NCBI RefSeq assembly: GCF_008831285.2
Contig: NC_045138.2
Span: 436,001-500,000, forward strand
From: Nymphaea colorata
Taxonomy: Eukaryota > Streptophyta > Magnoliopsida > Nymphaeales > Nymphaeaceae
DNA: 64,000 nt
Reading direction: 5' to 3'
How positions within the stretch are numbered: position 1 is the first letter of the stretch; every line of letters starts with the position of its first letter. The position numbers were made by a program, and so were the translations under genes. Positions 1 through 13,265 of the stretch are shown here, piece after piece. The notes beneath the pieces are model-generated. The model was not told where the DNA came from. It searched no databases and saw only the letters and a list, made by a program, of their open reading frames with translations.

Positions 1-481
1 AAATGATATTTGTGTCTTAGTTAAAATTTAAAAGCTTTAATTCTGCCCCCTTCAAGAAAAATTTTTACCTCCACCCCTGATGAAGTATCAATAATGACAA
101 CAACGTACCTTTCAACCTAGGGTCGGTGCTCCACCAATTTCGATACACAAATATAGTGTCTATGAGAGTCGAACTATAGACATGCCTAATCACATATCCT
201 TACCCCGGTTGGCTACACTATACTCCTTGATACTAGAGTTGGCACTGGCTAGAGAACTACATCTGCTTAACTTTTTTATGAGAATTTGAATGTAAACCCA
301 AATATAGGTCCAAGTAAGGGGATAGGGTCCTGACCAAATATGGACCTGTTGCAAAGTCTAATTAACTTTGAATTTGTCTAATTTGACTTGGAATTAAACC
401 CACACATGTAACTATACAACTATGGATCAAGTTTGACTTGTTTGGATTTGGACAACTATCAAAATCGGCAAGAAAGTCTTA

Positions 482-737
482 CACCCAGGAGTCAAGGGGG
501 GCATGGGCACTGGCCCCGCATCATTTTTTTTTTTAAATTTATATGTAAAATTTAATAAAATTTACTTGTTATATAAAAATTTTAAAAAATGATATTTCGT
601 CGTGTGTCAAAATTTAGAAACTTTAATTTTTGGCTTCACCAATGCTTTCCCGACTCCAAATTCCAATCTCGATCAAAACTTGGACTTTTTTCACTAGATA
701 CCAAAGTGGGCAAATCAATTCTTGACAGAATTGAACT

Positions 738-831
<94 letters not shown>

Positions 832-835
832 GATA
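482..835. repeat. AT-rich dispersed module ending in a (TA)n tract
   Basis: A purine-rich start (GGGGGGCATGGGCACTGG) is followed by an A/T module that recurs near 1-50, 19700-19830, 20700-20830 (reversed), 24240-24400, 27755-27850 and 28310-28450. About 85 bp of pure TA dinucleotide follow at 741-825. The 80-residue ORF here ends in Ile-Tyr repeats that merely translate the TA tract, so I do not call a gene. Confidence 0.6.
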
Positions 836-1098
836 ATTGAATGGTGACACTGGATTATTAGAGTCATACAGTCATCTAATTAAAGCCGTCTGATTCATCA
901 TGATGAACAGTTAAGAGAAAAACAAGGAGAACAATGTGATGAGTGTTTTTGTCATTTAATATTAGTTCTCATTTTTTTATTCATGTTTTTTTTTTCTTAA
1001 TCATCCATCTGCATTAGATGGACAGTCCATCTTGGTTTGATGGATAATGTTCGTTAGATGATTGAGTAACTTTGGATAGTCAAAATCACCGTTCACTC

Positions 1099-1102
<4 letters not shown>
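834..1102. mobile_element. MITE family 1, copy in segment A
   Basis: This is a 270-bp non-coding element with imperfect terminal inverted repeats. The left end reads TTGAATGGTGACACTGG; the right end, read on the other strand, is GTGAGTGAACGGTGATTTTG. It is bounded on both sides by (TA)n tracts (741-825 and 1104-1138). The same sequence is at 28620-28888 (duplicate), a diverged copy is at 24797-25002, and partial copies are at 10147-10270 and 49432-49560. No coding capacity is visible. The superfamily is not certain; TA-rich flanks prevent reading a target duplication. Confidence 0.6.
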
Positions 1103-1138
<36 letters not shown>

Positions 1139-1142
<4 letters not shown>

Positions 1143-1532
1143 GTTGGTAAAATGCAAAAACCAATCCATTTGGATAAGAAACAAAAACTTGACCTATTGA
1201 AACTAATTATTAAAATATTTTTTTTGAAATCTAACATTACAGATATAATCTTAAAAGTATTTAGGGGAGACACATATATTAAGTTAGTCATTTTTTTACT
1301 TAACTAATATTTTTTTAATAGTGAAAAAATGATCAATTCTTATCACATCAAAATTTTGGTAGTACAAAAATCAATTTTTCTTACAAAAATGACTTGAACG
1401 AAAACATGATTTGTATTAAATTAGTGTCTACAATTCATTAAAAAGTTCATATTTTGTTTAAAATGGTTTTTAACATAAATTTAAAAGGTCGTTTTTATCC
1501 CTTACCGAAATGGTCTTATACCTACCAATCAC

Positions 1533-1581
<49 letters not shown>
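1139..1581. mobile_element. MITE-like family 2, copy in segment A, with (TA)n ends
   Basis: The element runs from AGTTGGTAAAATGCAAAAACC to CCTACCAATCACTATATA, so the ends pair as TTGGTA/TACCAA. (TA)n tracts lie on both sides (1104-1138 and 1534-1581). The interior is A/T-rich with no ORF. The duplicate is at 28916-29298. Diverged relatives with the same end motif and interior order are at 22500-22720, 26555-27290 and 62277-62630. Confidence 0.5.
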
Positions 1582-1585
<4 letters not shown>

Positions 1586-3060
1586 ATCGACATCGACCCC
1601 GTTGAACCATTGCACAGACACACATAAAAGGGTATCACCTTGACTGCGTGATAAGTCTATTAGAATATCAAAACTATATATATTCAATCGATTTATATTT
1701 TTAATATAAAAGTGGATAAATTGTGGCTTAACTTAAAATTAAAAAAAAATCTTCAAGTCTTAAAAGAGAAGCTTCTGTTTCTTTAGGGTTATAAAATTTC
1801 TTTTATATGGGATCCAAAGCGTACATCAACATCGCATTTCACCATTATATAAAAAAATTTCAAATCCTCAGTATGTAGCCAAAACTTCATATGACCTCGA
1901 ATCATCCGATTTGAAATTCGTTATTGTCTCAAATCACGTCAAATCTCAGGTCCAAAGATCATAGATTTAAACACTTTGCAGCCAAACAAAACATGACCTC
2001 AAATCATCGGATTTGGAATTCCTTATAATCTCAAATAACGTCAAATCTGAGATTCAAATGCTCGTGTTTCACTAATTTAATCACTTTCCAGCGAAACAAA
2101 TTGTAACTTATTTTTGTCTCTGGTTAGAGCTCATCCAATGAATTGCCCCACACCAATATTGAAAAAAATCGGTTCCTTATTGAATGGGCCGATTCATCGG
2201 TTCTTTGAATCGGTTGTGAACTAGATAAAAATATTGAAAATATATTCCTTTTTTGAAATACATATAAAAAAATATAAACGTTAATTAAATATACAAAATG
2301 TTATTATATTTGCAGAAAATAATAGGGGCAACCTTAAATCAGCCGAACGAATTGAAGTTAGCGTGCTAACCACTCCATTCATTCAAATCTCTAACCACCC
2401 CATTCATTCAAATCTGCCGACTATCTCGAAGGGTCCTAGTTCATTAGGAGGAAAGTTGAAAAGGATTTGAGTTACAATTCCTATGATCGTTGGTGTGGCA
2501 CAGTGCCCGTTGAGAATTTTCTTGAAAAAATCAAACATTTCCTTGACTTTATAAAAACTAAATTCGTGAACATCAATTCTCTCAAGAACGCCTGAATAGT
2601 TTTGAAGTCATTAATGTCATTTCGTTCGAATACCCATCTGCCCGTATAGTAGTTTTTAACGTATCTTCTTACACTAACAAGATTAGAAAAGATAATCATA
2701 TTTCTATTGTTGTCACTTGTTATGTTGGTACAATCCGACCATGGAATGATGGATAGACTCAAGAAAAAATGGCAGAATCATCGTAACTTGCAAGACGCTC
2801 TTAAACTACCAGTAAATATCAAAAATATCTTCCTCCCTCTCGGAAGATGAAAGGAAATTCAAAAACCAGCAAAACCACGAGCGGTATGCTGTCTAATGAC
2901 TCTAATCTGAGGCGCCATTGGATCTTTGAGCGAAAAAGGGAAAAACAAAACTCTCCAGGGAAAACCAATGAAGAGGAAGCCGAAGTGAGACACGCAAAGC
3001 GGTATTGACGCGTGCTTCCTCCCCAAAAAACAAGCGCCATTAGTCTCTCCGTTAAAGCCC
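1582..3060. other. Upstream spacer of ADH-A, no gene seen
   Basis: The sequence is unique or low-copy and shared with 29299-30072 plus 35415-35800. ORFs here are short and unlike known proteins. Repeated phrases such as CCTCGAATCATC and CACGTCAAATCT at 1890-2050 show a local imperfect duplication of about 110 bp. At 2370-2405 the phrase CCATTCATTCAAATCT occurs twice in tandem; the second occurrence corresponds to the intact Copia target in copy B. Confidence 0.6.
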
Positions 3061-3061
3061 C

Positions 3062-3170
3062 CTATGCTAAAGTTAAAAATAACTCTGAGCTCCTACACTC
3101 TGGACATCGAAGTGATTCGGATTGTTCGGGAAATACAGATTTTTACCTTGTTCGTCTCTGTTGAAGCGAA
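3062..3170 (+). promoter_or_regulatory. Degenerate core promoter and 5' UTR of ADH-A
   Basis: This is the counterpart of 35808-35916. Copy B reads AGTTATAAATAACTC with a good TATA box; copy A reads AGTTAAAAATAACTC at 3071-3085. One T-to-A change removes the canonical TATAAATA. The rest of the 5' leader up to the ATG at 3171 is conserved between copies. Loss of transcription is an inference. Confidence 0.6.
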
Positions 3171-5687
<2,517 letters not shown>

Positions 5688-7338
5688 TTGTTTGCATTCC
5701 CAAAATTTTGGGTTTTGGAGCGCTCCAGAAAAATGATGTTTTGTTTTGAAATAGGGAAGAAAGGGACTCGCCTGTCGATACGAGCATCGACCATTCTCGA
5801 TGCCTTTACTGAGGGTAATCAATCCAAGGGCTATGTTTATTATTGATGCATTTCATTTTGGCTTAAACATGTTTTCATTCTATATGTGGTGTAGAAAATA
5901 TTGAAAGTTTGATGTTTCAAACTTTTGAAAAGACTCTTGAAGAGTTGTTTGAAAATATGAGATGTTTTGAGGAAAAAGTGGAATTAGTAAATATCATTTG
6001 AAAATCTTGTGAAATCATTTTGAAATTAATTTAGTGTTCTCTTTAGATTTTAAGTAGGTTTGAGATTTTGTTCTAATTCGGTTACCACCCAATTAGAGAT
6101 TTTGGAAGGGTGCTTGTGATTATAAGTAAAATGAAGTGGGTGAGAATGCATGAATGCATTTATCTTATATGATTGGAAGAATGTAAAACATTCATACCAC
6201 AACATTCATCTAAAGTCATTTCTATTACAACATACATTTAAGATTTTGTTGTTATAATTATTGTATATAAGAAGGAAAAGTTTTTGAAAAGGGATATAGA
6301 TTGTAGACCATCAAGCATGATTTCAATATTGGGTCATTACTTGGTTTGTGGTCTTAATGAAGTTGGTAAATAGAAAGCTCGTGAAAGGAGGATGTTAAAA
6401 GAATACAAGAGATAAAACACTCTTATGAAAAGAAAGAGAGAGAGATAGATAAAGACATGCATATATGTGTACATACCATCACATATATGAAAGCTTAATA
6501 AGAAAAAATGTATTAATTTGAAGAGAAAAAAAGAGGTTTTAGAGGAAAAGAAAAAACATACATACCTATATAAGGGTATGTATAAGAAATTTCGTAAGTG
6601 GAGATATATAACTTGAAAAGAGAAATAAAATATTCGAAAGAGAGGAAATAAAGCACATATACATATGCATTCATGCATATATGAAAATTTGCAAAATGAA
6701 AAGTGAAAGCATAGAAAGAGAAAGATGGAGGATCATCATGTGTGCATGTAGTGTATATAATATGTATATACATATGTGCCTTCAAAAGATTAAGAATCAA
6801 GGGATAACTTAAAATTACCAACTTCAAGTTTAATGTGGGCCAAAGGGGAACTTGGACTCATGCAAGAGTCTAAGCTAAGTCCCTAAGGTCCTATTAGGAG
6901 GTTAGTTTTGAAAATGTTTTGGAAACTATAATTTATTTATAAACATAGAATGTTATTACTTAGTTATGACAAGGGATATATTTCTTCCACTCTTGGGTAT
7001 AAAAGAAAACAAGCATAATATAATGAGACACTCATTAGGGTTCCTAATGGGGTGACTAGGAAGGAAACTTATACGCAATGACATGAGAATGCATTTTTAA
7101 TATGTACATATTCGTGAAAGTTTCCCCAGGTTGGACAAGTCTCAACATCAAAAATTAATATGAAGATAAAAATGAAGAACCTCAAACCACATTCTCATTC
7201 TCATCGTATATTCACATATAAACGAAAAACCAAACCGCTATGTATGGGGGATACATAGACAATATTCAAGGAATGAAAGAGAGAGAGAGAGAGAGGGAGA
7301 AAGATTCAACTAGGAATAAGGGTATGATATAACTATAA

Positions 7339-8095
7339 AATGAATTACCATCTCATCTTTTCATGCTCCTGGTGCACTTGAGCATAGCCTCTTGTTTCTA
7401 AGAAGAGATTGAGTGCTATCTCCTTTGGCCATGATGAGATGAAGATGAGAAAAAAATGAAGAAAAGAAGACAATGCTACATTCAATAAAAAAGAAAACAT
7501 GATTCGATCATTAAATGAAAGATCATCTCATCTTTCAATGCTCCGGGTGTACTTGAGCATAGCCTCTTGTCTCTAAAAAGAAGTTGAATGTTTCATTGGG
7601 AGATGAAGATGAGAAGAGAAACTAAAAAGAATAACAAGACTATATTCAAGAAAAAGAAATAGCAATAACATATTATTGAAGAGAAATAACAACAGCAACA
7701 CAACATGAATACTTGAAAGAACATGATTTAATCATAAAATAAAATATCATCTCATCTTCTCATGTTCTCTGTGTAGTTGAGCAAACCCTCTTGTTTCTAA
7801 AAAGAGGTTGAGTGCTATCTCCTTTCGCCATAGGGAGATGAATATGAGAAGAGAAAATGAAAACAACAACAAGACTATGTTCAAGAAAAAAGAATAACAT
7901 AATAATATTATATTAATGAAGAGAAAGAATAACAACAACAAGAATATTTGAAAGAGCATGATTTAATCATAACATAAAATATCATTTCGTCTTCTCATGC
8001 TCCCGGTGCACTTGATCATAGCCTCTTGTCTCTAAAAATAGGTTGAGTGCTATCTCATTTGGCCATGGGGAGATGAAGATGAGAAGAGAAAAAAG
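7339..8095. repeat. Four spaced direct repeats inside the gypsy LTR
   Basis: A block of about 100 bp (key phrases CTCATCTTCTCATGCTCC, GTGCACTTGAGCATAGCC and GGAGATGAAGATGAGAAGAG) recurs at about 7345-7450, 7525-7618, 7745-7855 and 7978-8095, spaced by 190-235 bp. Between blocks lies A-rich sequence with ACAACAAC runs. The whole is a tandem array of units near 210 bp. Confidence 0.8.
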
Positions 8096-8565
8096 AGAGA
8101 AATGAGAAAGGTGATGATTACATACATCTAATGAGAAATGACCTAAGGAAAATGAACACATTCACTTGAAGATTTTCTTTGAATGAAGCTCCAAGATGAT
8201 GCCTCCAAGTTGGAGAAGAAAATAAAGAGAGAAAGAGGGAGAGAAAGAGGGAGAGAGAGAGAGCTCAAGAGAAATTCTAAGTCTTCAAGTGAGAATACAC
8301 TAGAAACCTCCCAATGGTCAATCTTGCCCAAGAGGATGGAAGTGGGGGGTATTTATAGAGGATTTTGGACTCAAAACCTAAAATTTTAATTTTTCTTTTG
8401 AATTTCACCCCATTTTCATCCGAATTTCACATAATTTTGAATTATTTTGAAAAAGAAATGGTTTGAAAATGGGAATGATTGACCATTAGGCTTATAAAAA
8501 TATATATATATATTTTTAAAAAATGAGTTAGGTATTTGTCCACTCAAGAAGAATAAAATCACCCT

Positions 8566-8750
8566 TTAAAAGGAGGTCTTTTGTCAAAAAGAGGGGCAAA
8601 AGAGTCTTGCCCACCAAAAAGACTAAAATCACCCTATAAAAGGAGGTCTTTTGTCAAAAGAATGGGCAAAAGGGTCTTGCCCACCAAAAAGTCTAAAATT
8701 GTCTTCTAGAATGAGGTTCTTTGTCAAAAGGAGGGGCAAATGGATCTTAA
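8566..8750. repeat. Three tandem units of about 68 bp in the gypsy LTR
   Basis: Units start near 8566, 8635 and 8703. Each has AGGTCTTTTGTCAAAA, then GGGGCAAAAGGGTCTTGCCC or a variant. The third is more diverged and ends early. Confidence 0.75.
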
Positions 8751-8879
8751 ATGTTTGATTTGGATTTGGACTGTGGCTTTGGACCAATTTAGATCCAAAA
8801 ATTGGGTTTTGGGTTTTTAATAAAAGAGCGCATTCTTTTTTTGAAAAAGTTAGGGTGATTACAGATGCCCCTCTTTGTT

Positions 8880-10130
8880 ACTGAGCCGGTGCTAACCGTG
8901 CATAGTGACAAAGATAAGCACCACAAATTTTTCAAACAAAACATTTTTGAAGAAATGTTTCAGGCTTAACCCCTTACCTGAATGAGTTGTTTAAGCTTAT
9001 ATTGTAGGTTTAACCTCTTGCCTGTATGGGTTTGCCAATATTGAACTCAGGTTTAACCCTCCTGAAAGAGGTTGCCTTGGCTTGCATTACAGATTTGACC
9101 CCTTACCTGCGTGGGTTGTTCTCACGTAGCGGGTTTATCCCCTTTGAATAATAAAAAAAAATGCCCCAGTATAATCATCATATTTCACAACTGGGAATAA
9201 TATAGATTGAATGGTAGAATGATAGATCGGATGTGAAAAATATAAATATTCGTCATTGATTGAAAGGTGAATACAAAAGGACTAGGCATAAAATTTCTTG
9301 AGGTGAAGGGCATTAACAGGATCGGCAAGTTCCACCCATCAGCATCGATCAGTTGGTTGGAATTTCGGTGCAAGGCTTCTTTAACAACATATGGGCCTTC
9401 CCAGTTTGGTGCCCATTTACCACGCATTCGTCCGCTGAAGTATACAACTTATCGTAGGACCAAGTCATTCACTTTGAATTGACTCTCAATAATTGACTTT
9501 GCAAATTGTCTAGCGACCCTTTGATGATAAGCTTCAACATGCTTACCCGTTTTTAACCTCTTTTCATCTAGCAAATCGAGCTGCATTAGCCTTTTCTGTT
9601 GATATTGATTTAGAGAAAGCTCTATAAGAGAAGCGAATTTCAAAGCGAGTTTCAACACAAGTAATGGTAGAACTACTTCTGTTCCATATACTAACTCTGC
9701 TGGAGTAGCATTTGTTGGAGTTCTCATAGTGGTGCGATATGCCCATAGAGCGTTATGCATCTTTTCATGCCAGTCTCTTTCTATTTATACTGTCTGTTCC
9801 AGGATGCGAATCAAGATCTTATTGGTGGCCTCCACCTGTCCATTACCTTGGGGGTAGTAGGGAGCTGAAAAATTATGTACAATGCAGTATTTGATGCACA
9901 GTTGTCTCATCTTTTCATTTTTTAAATGAGTCCCGTTATCAGATGCTATATAGGGACTCCAAATTTGCAAAGAAGATTTTTATGAATGAAGGACGCTATA
10001 TGACGTCCTTCCACATTTCTGAGTGTGACGACTTCTACCCATTTGATAAAATAGTCTGTTTGCAGCAATAAAATACTTATGGCCATTAGAAGTTGCGGGG
10101 GATATCAGTCCAACTACATCAAATGCCCAC
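8880..10130 (-). pseudogene. Ty3/gypsy integrase remnant and 3' non-coding tail
   Basis: Minus-strand reading gives integrase fragments in order. Near 10130-10040 is WAFDVVGLISPATSNG with the first catalytic Asp. 9970-9785 has ASDNGTHLKN (second Asp) and PYYPQGNGQVEATN (catalytic Glu). 9760-9449 has LWAYRTTMRTPTNATP. 9427-9290 has the C-terminal KWAPNWEGPYVV. Frame changes and stops lie between them, so it is dead. The 8880-9150 part is an imperfect array of TTTAACCCCTTACCTG-like units of unknown role between the stop and the PPT. Confidence 0.85.
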
Positions 10131-10131
10131 A

Positions 10132-10795
10132 AAGAAACTCTTCCCTTTGTTAATATTAGTTCTCACTTTTTTCTTCATGTTTTTTTTCTTAATCATCTAC
10201 TTGTGTCACAGATGGAGGGCTTCGATTAAATGGTTGGGTAACTTTGAATAGGGAGAGTCATGTTCACTCACTAGTAATGCTTTAGTAAAAAAAAAAAAAA
10301 AATTTAAAGTTCCTAAGAAAAAGTTAATAAAGGACAGTTGAGGAGGAATGGGCCAACCATAGAAAGCAAAAACCCCACAACTTCCCAACTAGTAAATAAC
10401 ATTAACTTTGGTCAGGTCCACACTTGAACGCAATTTAAATTGGCTCTATGAAATTGGAATTTGTACTTATTTGTAGCAACCGAATCCAGATCTGATTAAC
10501 ATAACATCTGTAAATTGGGTTCAATTTTTATTGATCTCAGTCGAACACACTGGCCCTGAGAGGCATCGCGTAATTAGTAAACTGATGGGTCAGTGAAAGT
10601 TCGGTCGGTCATGGTCATCAGTTTAATATCTCTCAACACTGAATTTGGATTCAATCATGAAACTTCATTCTGAATCGATATTTCATTAATAGTATTCTGG
10701 TTTTCTCTATATGATCGGACTTCGTGAATTCAAAACCAAACCCAATTCTTTTAATTGTTAATAATTTCAGCTTAATTGACTAGAAAAAATGCATC
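10132..10795. other. Spacer shared with copy B, partial MITE family 1
   Basis: 10147-10270 matches the right half of MITE family 1 (ATATTAGTTCTCA to GTTCACTCACT). The remainder to 10795 has no gene; copy B has the same at 49415-50058 with few differences. Confidence 0.6.
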
Positions 10796-12531
10796 TCAAC
10801 TTGAAGAAGTCATTGTCATAAATGCTTTATGTTTGATCATGGTGGAAACTGTGTGCCTGTACTTGACTTGTGGAAACTGTGTGCCTGTACTTGAAAATAA
10901 AACGCAAAGGTCTGATAAAAGGCAAAAATCTGAATCCTTTTTCCCATGGAAATAGAAGGTGATCCCATCCCCACCAATGAACCTTGGATCTTGGCACACC
11001 GCTCCTGGCTTGTCACAACCTATTAATTAAACATGCAAAACCAATAAAAAGTTACTTACCTGATCAACATGCACTCACTACTATACATAGATTAGATGAT
11101 ATCAGAGTTAGCCTAGCTTGGGTAAGCTCCAGAGCTGATATTCACTGGCGCTTTTCACGCGTCAAAACTCAAGAGAACAGATAACTTGCCACGGACAGTG
11201 TCCATTTACTAGAGCAACTTGATCCTATCACCCTAAGCTATGTGTCAATAAAGGTTTCGACAAGCCAAACAGATTATATTGATCCCCATCTATATGGCCA
11301 ATTTAAGGGCTGAACTAAAGAATGATATACATCTAATACTTGATACTTTTAGAAAAAAAAAAACCAATTCAAGGACTTGTGTTTAATATGTATACATAGT
11401 ACACACACGCACGCGCGTGTATATATATATATATAGAAGGTTTGGATGGAGAAATTTGCTGGCCTCTCATAGCACAAAACATGATGTATTTCATTGAAAT
11501 GCCGTAGTAAAAGAAGCTTAAGATAGATGAAAAATGTCTGCTCATATATATGTATATATATCATGGCCACAGAAAATGTATTTTTTTCAAAAAATGCGGT
11601 AAAAAGGAAAAAAAATAGGTAAGCCAAAAATGGTAAAAAAAAAAGCCCTTGGCGATTTCATGTTTTTTCTTAAGGTCAAATTGCTTGTTTCTATTTATTT
11701 TATATTTACTTGCTCGTTATGTACTTATTTTTTAATGTTGTCTTATTAGTTTTTCACTTTTGTTGTTTTCCTAATTTTTAAGTTTTTTATTTTTTTTAAA
11801 AAAATTATCGTCTTTGTTCATTTTTTTTTTCTTTTTTTGTTTAAGCTCATCATATTATACCCGCTCATCATATTATACCCGAGAAAACCTTGTCATTAAA
11901 ATGCAGAAACGATATTTGTTACTATATACTTGTGTGTGTTTCCTCGAATTTGGATACTAATAAATATGAAAATTGGTGGATACTAATCCAAACTTTCCAT
12001 CAACATGATCATATGATTCACAACTTTACACTTTCTGTTAGTACTATCTGAGATATAAATCAGATGACCAAGATCGGTGCACAAAACTATACTTTCAGAG
12101 AGAGAGAGCAAAATGAACATTATTATCAACGATCCTGAAAATTGGTGCACCATATGGTTAATGACTAAAATACCCTTCATTTACAATAAAAAAACTTTTT
12201 GTAACGATAGAAATAAAATAAAATAGTAAAAAACTATAATAAATAAATTCTTTAACAAATTATCAAAATGTCCTTCCCTCCTTTCAGGCAACTTTTTCTC
12301 TGTTATAAAAAAGGTTTGGAGTTTCGGAATGGCTAAAGTTGACGACCACTTACGGCAAATAGGCTTCCAGGATGCGCAGGGCACTTGTAGTAAGAGGCGC
12401 TGCTTCTTCCCTCCCTTGCAGCGGGCAATCTTGTAGTGCTTCACTTCTGCCACCATCTCCCATTCCACAGAGAAGATGATCACCAACAAACAAAGAGCGA
12501 GAGAACAATTTCTCATGTACGCCTTCGCCAT
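10796..12531 (-). CDS. Root_cap/LEA-related family small secreted protein, copy A, two exons (probable pseudogene with open frame)
   Basis: Minus-strand exon 1 is 12531-12354 and exon 2 is 11019-10796, with donor C|GTAAGTGG and acceptor ATAG. The spliced frame is open: 178+224 nt, 133 residues. Residues 1-29 look like a signal peptide (LALCLLVIIF core). Then come KIARCKGG, CASWKPICRC and, across the splice, CDKPGAVCQDPRFIGGDG and FYFHGKKDSDFCLLSD. The last two blocks are the hallmark of plant Root_cap-domain proteins (PF06830, LEA-related; function unknown). Compared with copy B, 38 bp holding most of the CPxxCPxxC cysteine motif are deleted, which happens to restore frame across the splice. 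Family homology stops after FCLLSD; the expected domain remainder is replaced by a short tail over a 27-bp tandem repeat. A TATA box lies upstream. I lean to pseudogene, but it could be expressed. Confidence 0.7.
10852..10900. repeat. Tandem duplication of about 27 bp in the Root_cap tail
   Basis: GTGGAAACTGTGTGCCTGTACTTGA occurs twice in tandem. The same duplication is in copy B (50103-50160), so it predates the segmental duplication. It lies just after the point where Root_cap homology ends. Confidence 0.85.
11040..12340 (-). other. Intron of Root_cap copy A
   Basis: About 1.33 kb between donor 12353 and acceptor 11020. It is A/T-rich with ACACACGCACGCGCGTGT at 11402-11419, a short (TA)n and T-runs. 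No other gene is seen. The copy B intron is colinear with small indels. Confidence 0.6.
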
Positions 12532-12596
12532 GGCCGATTTTCTTTCTTTCCAAACTGTTTATGTGTTGTTGAGTCCTAACAATGAAACCCAGTGCC

Positions 12597-12604
12597 CTTT
12601 TATA
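12597..12604 (-). promoter_or_regulatory. TATA box of Root_cap copy A
   Basis: The minus strand reads GTCCTATAAAAGGGCACTGG. TATAAAAG lies about 66 bp upstream of the ATG at 12531, a normal plant spacing. Copy B has the same box. Confidence 0.65.
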
Positions 12605-12774
12605 GGACTCCAGTTGATACCAAATGTCGAATCTTACGGTCCAAAAACACACGAATACAAACAAAAAGACCTAACATAAAGGTGGAAAGAGATATATAGC
12701 TACACCACTTGACCTGCTGGTCAAAACCCATTTCTTTAAGTTTCCTTTTTTTTTTCCTTGCCCCTTGCTCCTAA

Positions 12775-13265
12775 GCAGGGGTGAACACGAGCCGAGTCGA
12801 GCCCAAGTTCAGTCAGCTGAAGCTTGGCTCGACTAATGAAACATCGAGCTCCAGAAAAGCTCGACAGAAACATCTCTAGCTCGACTCGATAGTTCGACAA
12901 ACTCATTTGAATAGAATTGATATTCATCGTTACTTATTGAGCTCGAACTCAACACTATTGAGGCTCGACAAGCTCATTTGAATATAATTGATATTCATCG
13001 TTTCATGTTGAGATCGAACTCGACTCGATTAAAGCTCGACAAACTTGTAAACTCGTTTGAATATATTGACTTGATTAGAGCTTGACAAACTTGATTAAGG
13101 CTTGAGCTCGACTAGGCGTTATGTGTTGAGCTCGAACTCAACTCGATTATTTGAACATGTCAACTCATGAACTCGATCTTGACTCGTTAAGCAAATGATT
13201 CAACTCAAACTAGTTCACGAGCTGTGCTTTAATGAGTCAAGTTCGAGTAGCTCGACTCATTGTCC
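12775..13265. repeat. GAGCTCGA/CTCGACTCGA-rich degenerate repeat, copy A
   Basis: About 490 bp are dominated by variants of GAGCTCGAACTCGACTCGA and CTCGACAAACTC. The start GGGGTGAACACGAGC and the end TTGTCCACCCATACTCC could be ends of one dispersed element (GGGTGAACA/TGTCCACCC pair). Related tracts are at 19425-19560, 25275-25450 and 52010-52480 (duplicate). Confidence 0.6.

Larger units (their letters stand above)
5689..8863 (-). repeat. Long LTR (about 3.2 kb) of the gypsy fragment
   Basis: On the plus strand it starts TGTTTGCATTCCC and ends GGGTGATTACA, giving TG...CA ends. On the minus strand it directly follows a purine run AAAGAGGGGC (8867-8876) that fits a polypurine tract. The LTR has no ORF of known type; the roughly 100-residue ORFs in 6337-6827 are A/T-run translations. 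With only one LTR present the boundary is inferred from the ADH breakpoint and the PPT. Confidence 0.55.
5688..10131 (-). mobile_element. Truncated Ty3/gypsy retrotransposon (Tat-like) replacing the ADH-A 3' end
   Basis: On the minus strand the order is integrase core, integrase C-terminus, polypurine tract, 3' LTR. Everything upstream (gag, protease, RT, RNase H, 5' LTR) is missing. The left edge abuts ADH exon 9 exactly where homology to copy B stops. The right edge joins sequence homologous to 49415 of copy B. About 590 bp of the ancestral segment (copy B 48829-49413) is absent, so this is a replacement, not a simple insertion. The lineage call rests on integrase wording such as LWAYRTT, LVYGTE and APNWEGPYVV. 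Confidence 0.8.

Noticed and set aside
589-831. 80-codon ORF ending in Ile-Tyr repeats (and similar ORFs at 1097, 15598, 22090-22543, 22698, 25506, 28410, 60769)
   Set aside because: They are translations of (TA)n tracts with no domain and unstable length between the duplicated copies.
6337-6827. Two overlapping minus-strand ORFs of 104-113 codons
   Set aside because: They lie in the gypsy LTR; the protein is Phe/Tyr-rich from A/T runs and has no family wording.
12181-12531. 116-codon ORF read straight through from the Root_cap start
   Set aside because: The part after 12354 is intron: a strong GTAAGTGG donor and the family block in exon 2 fit splicing better.
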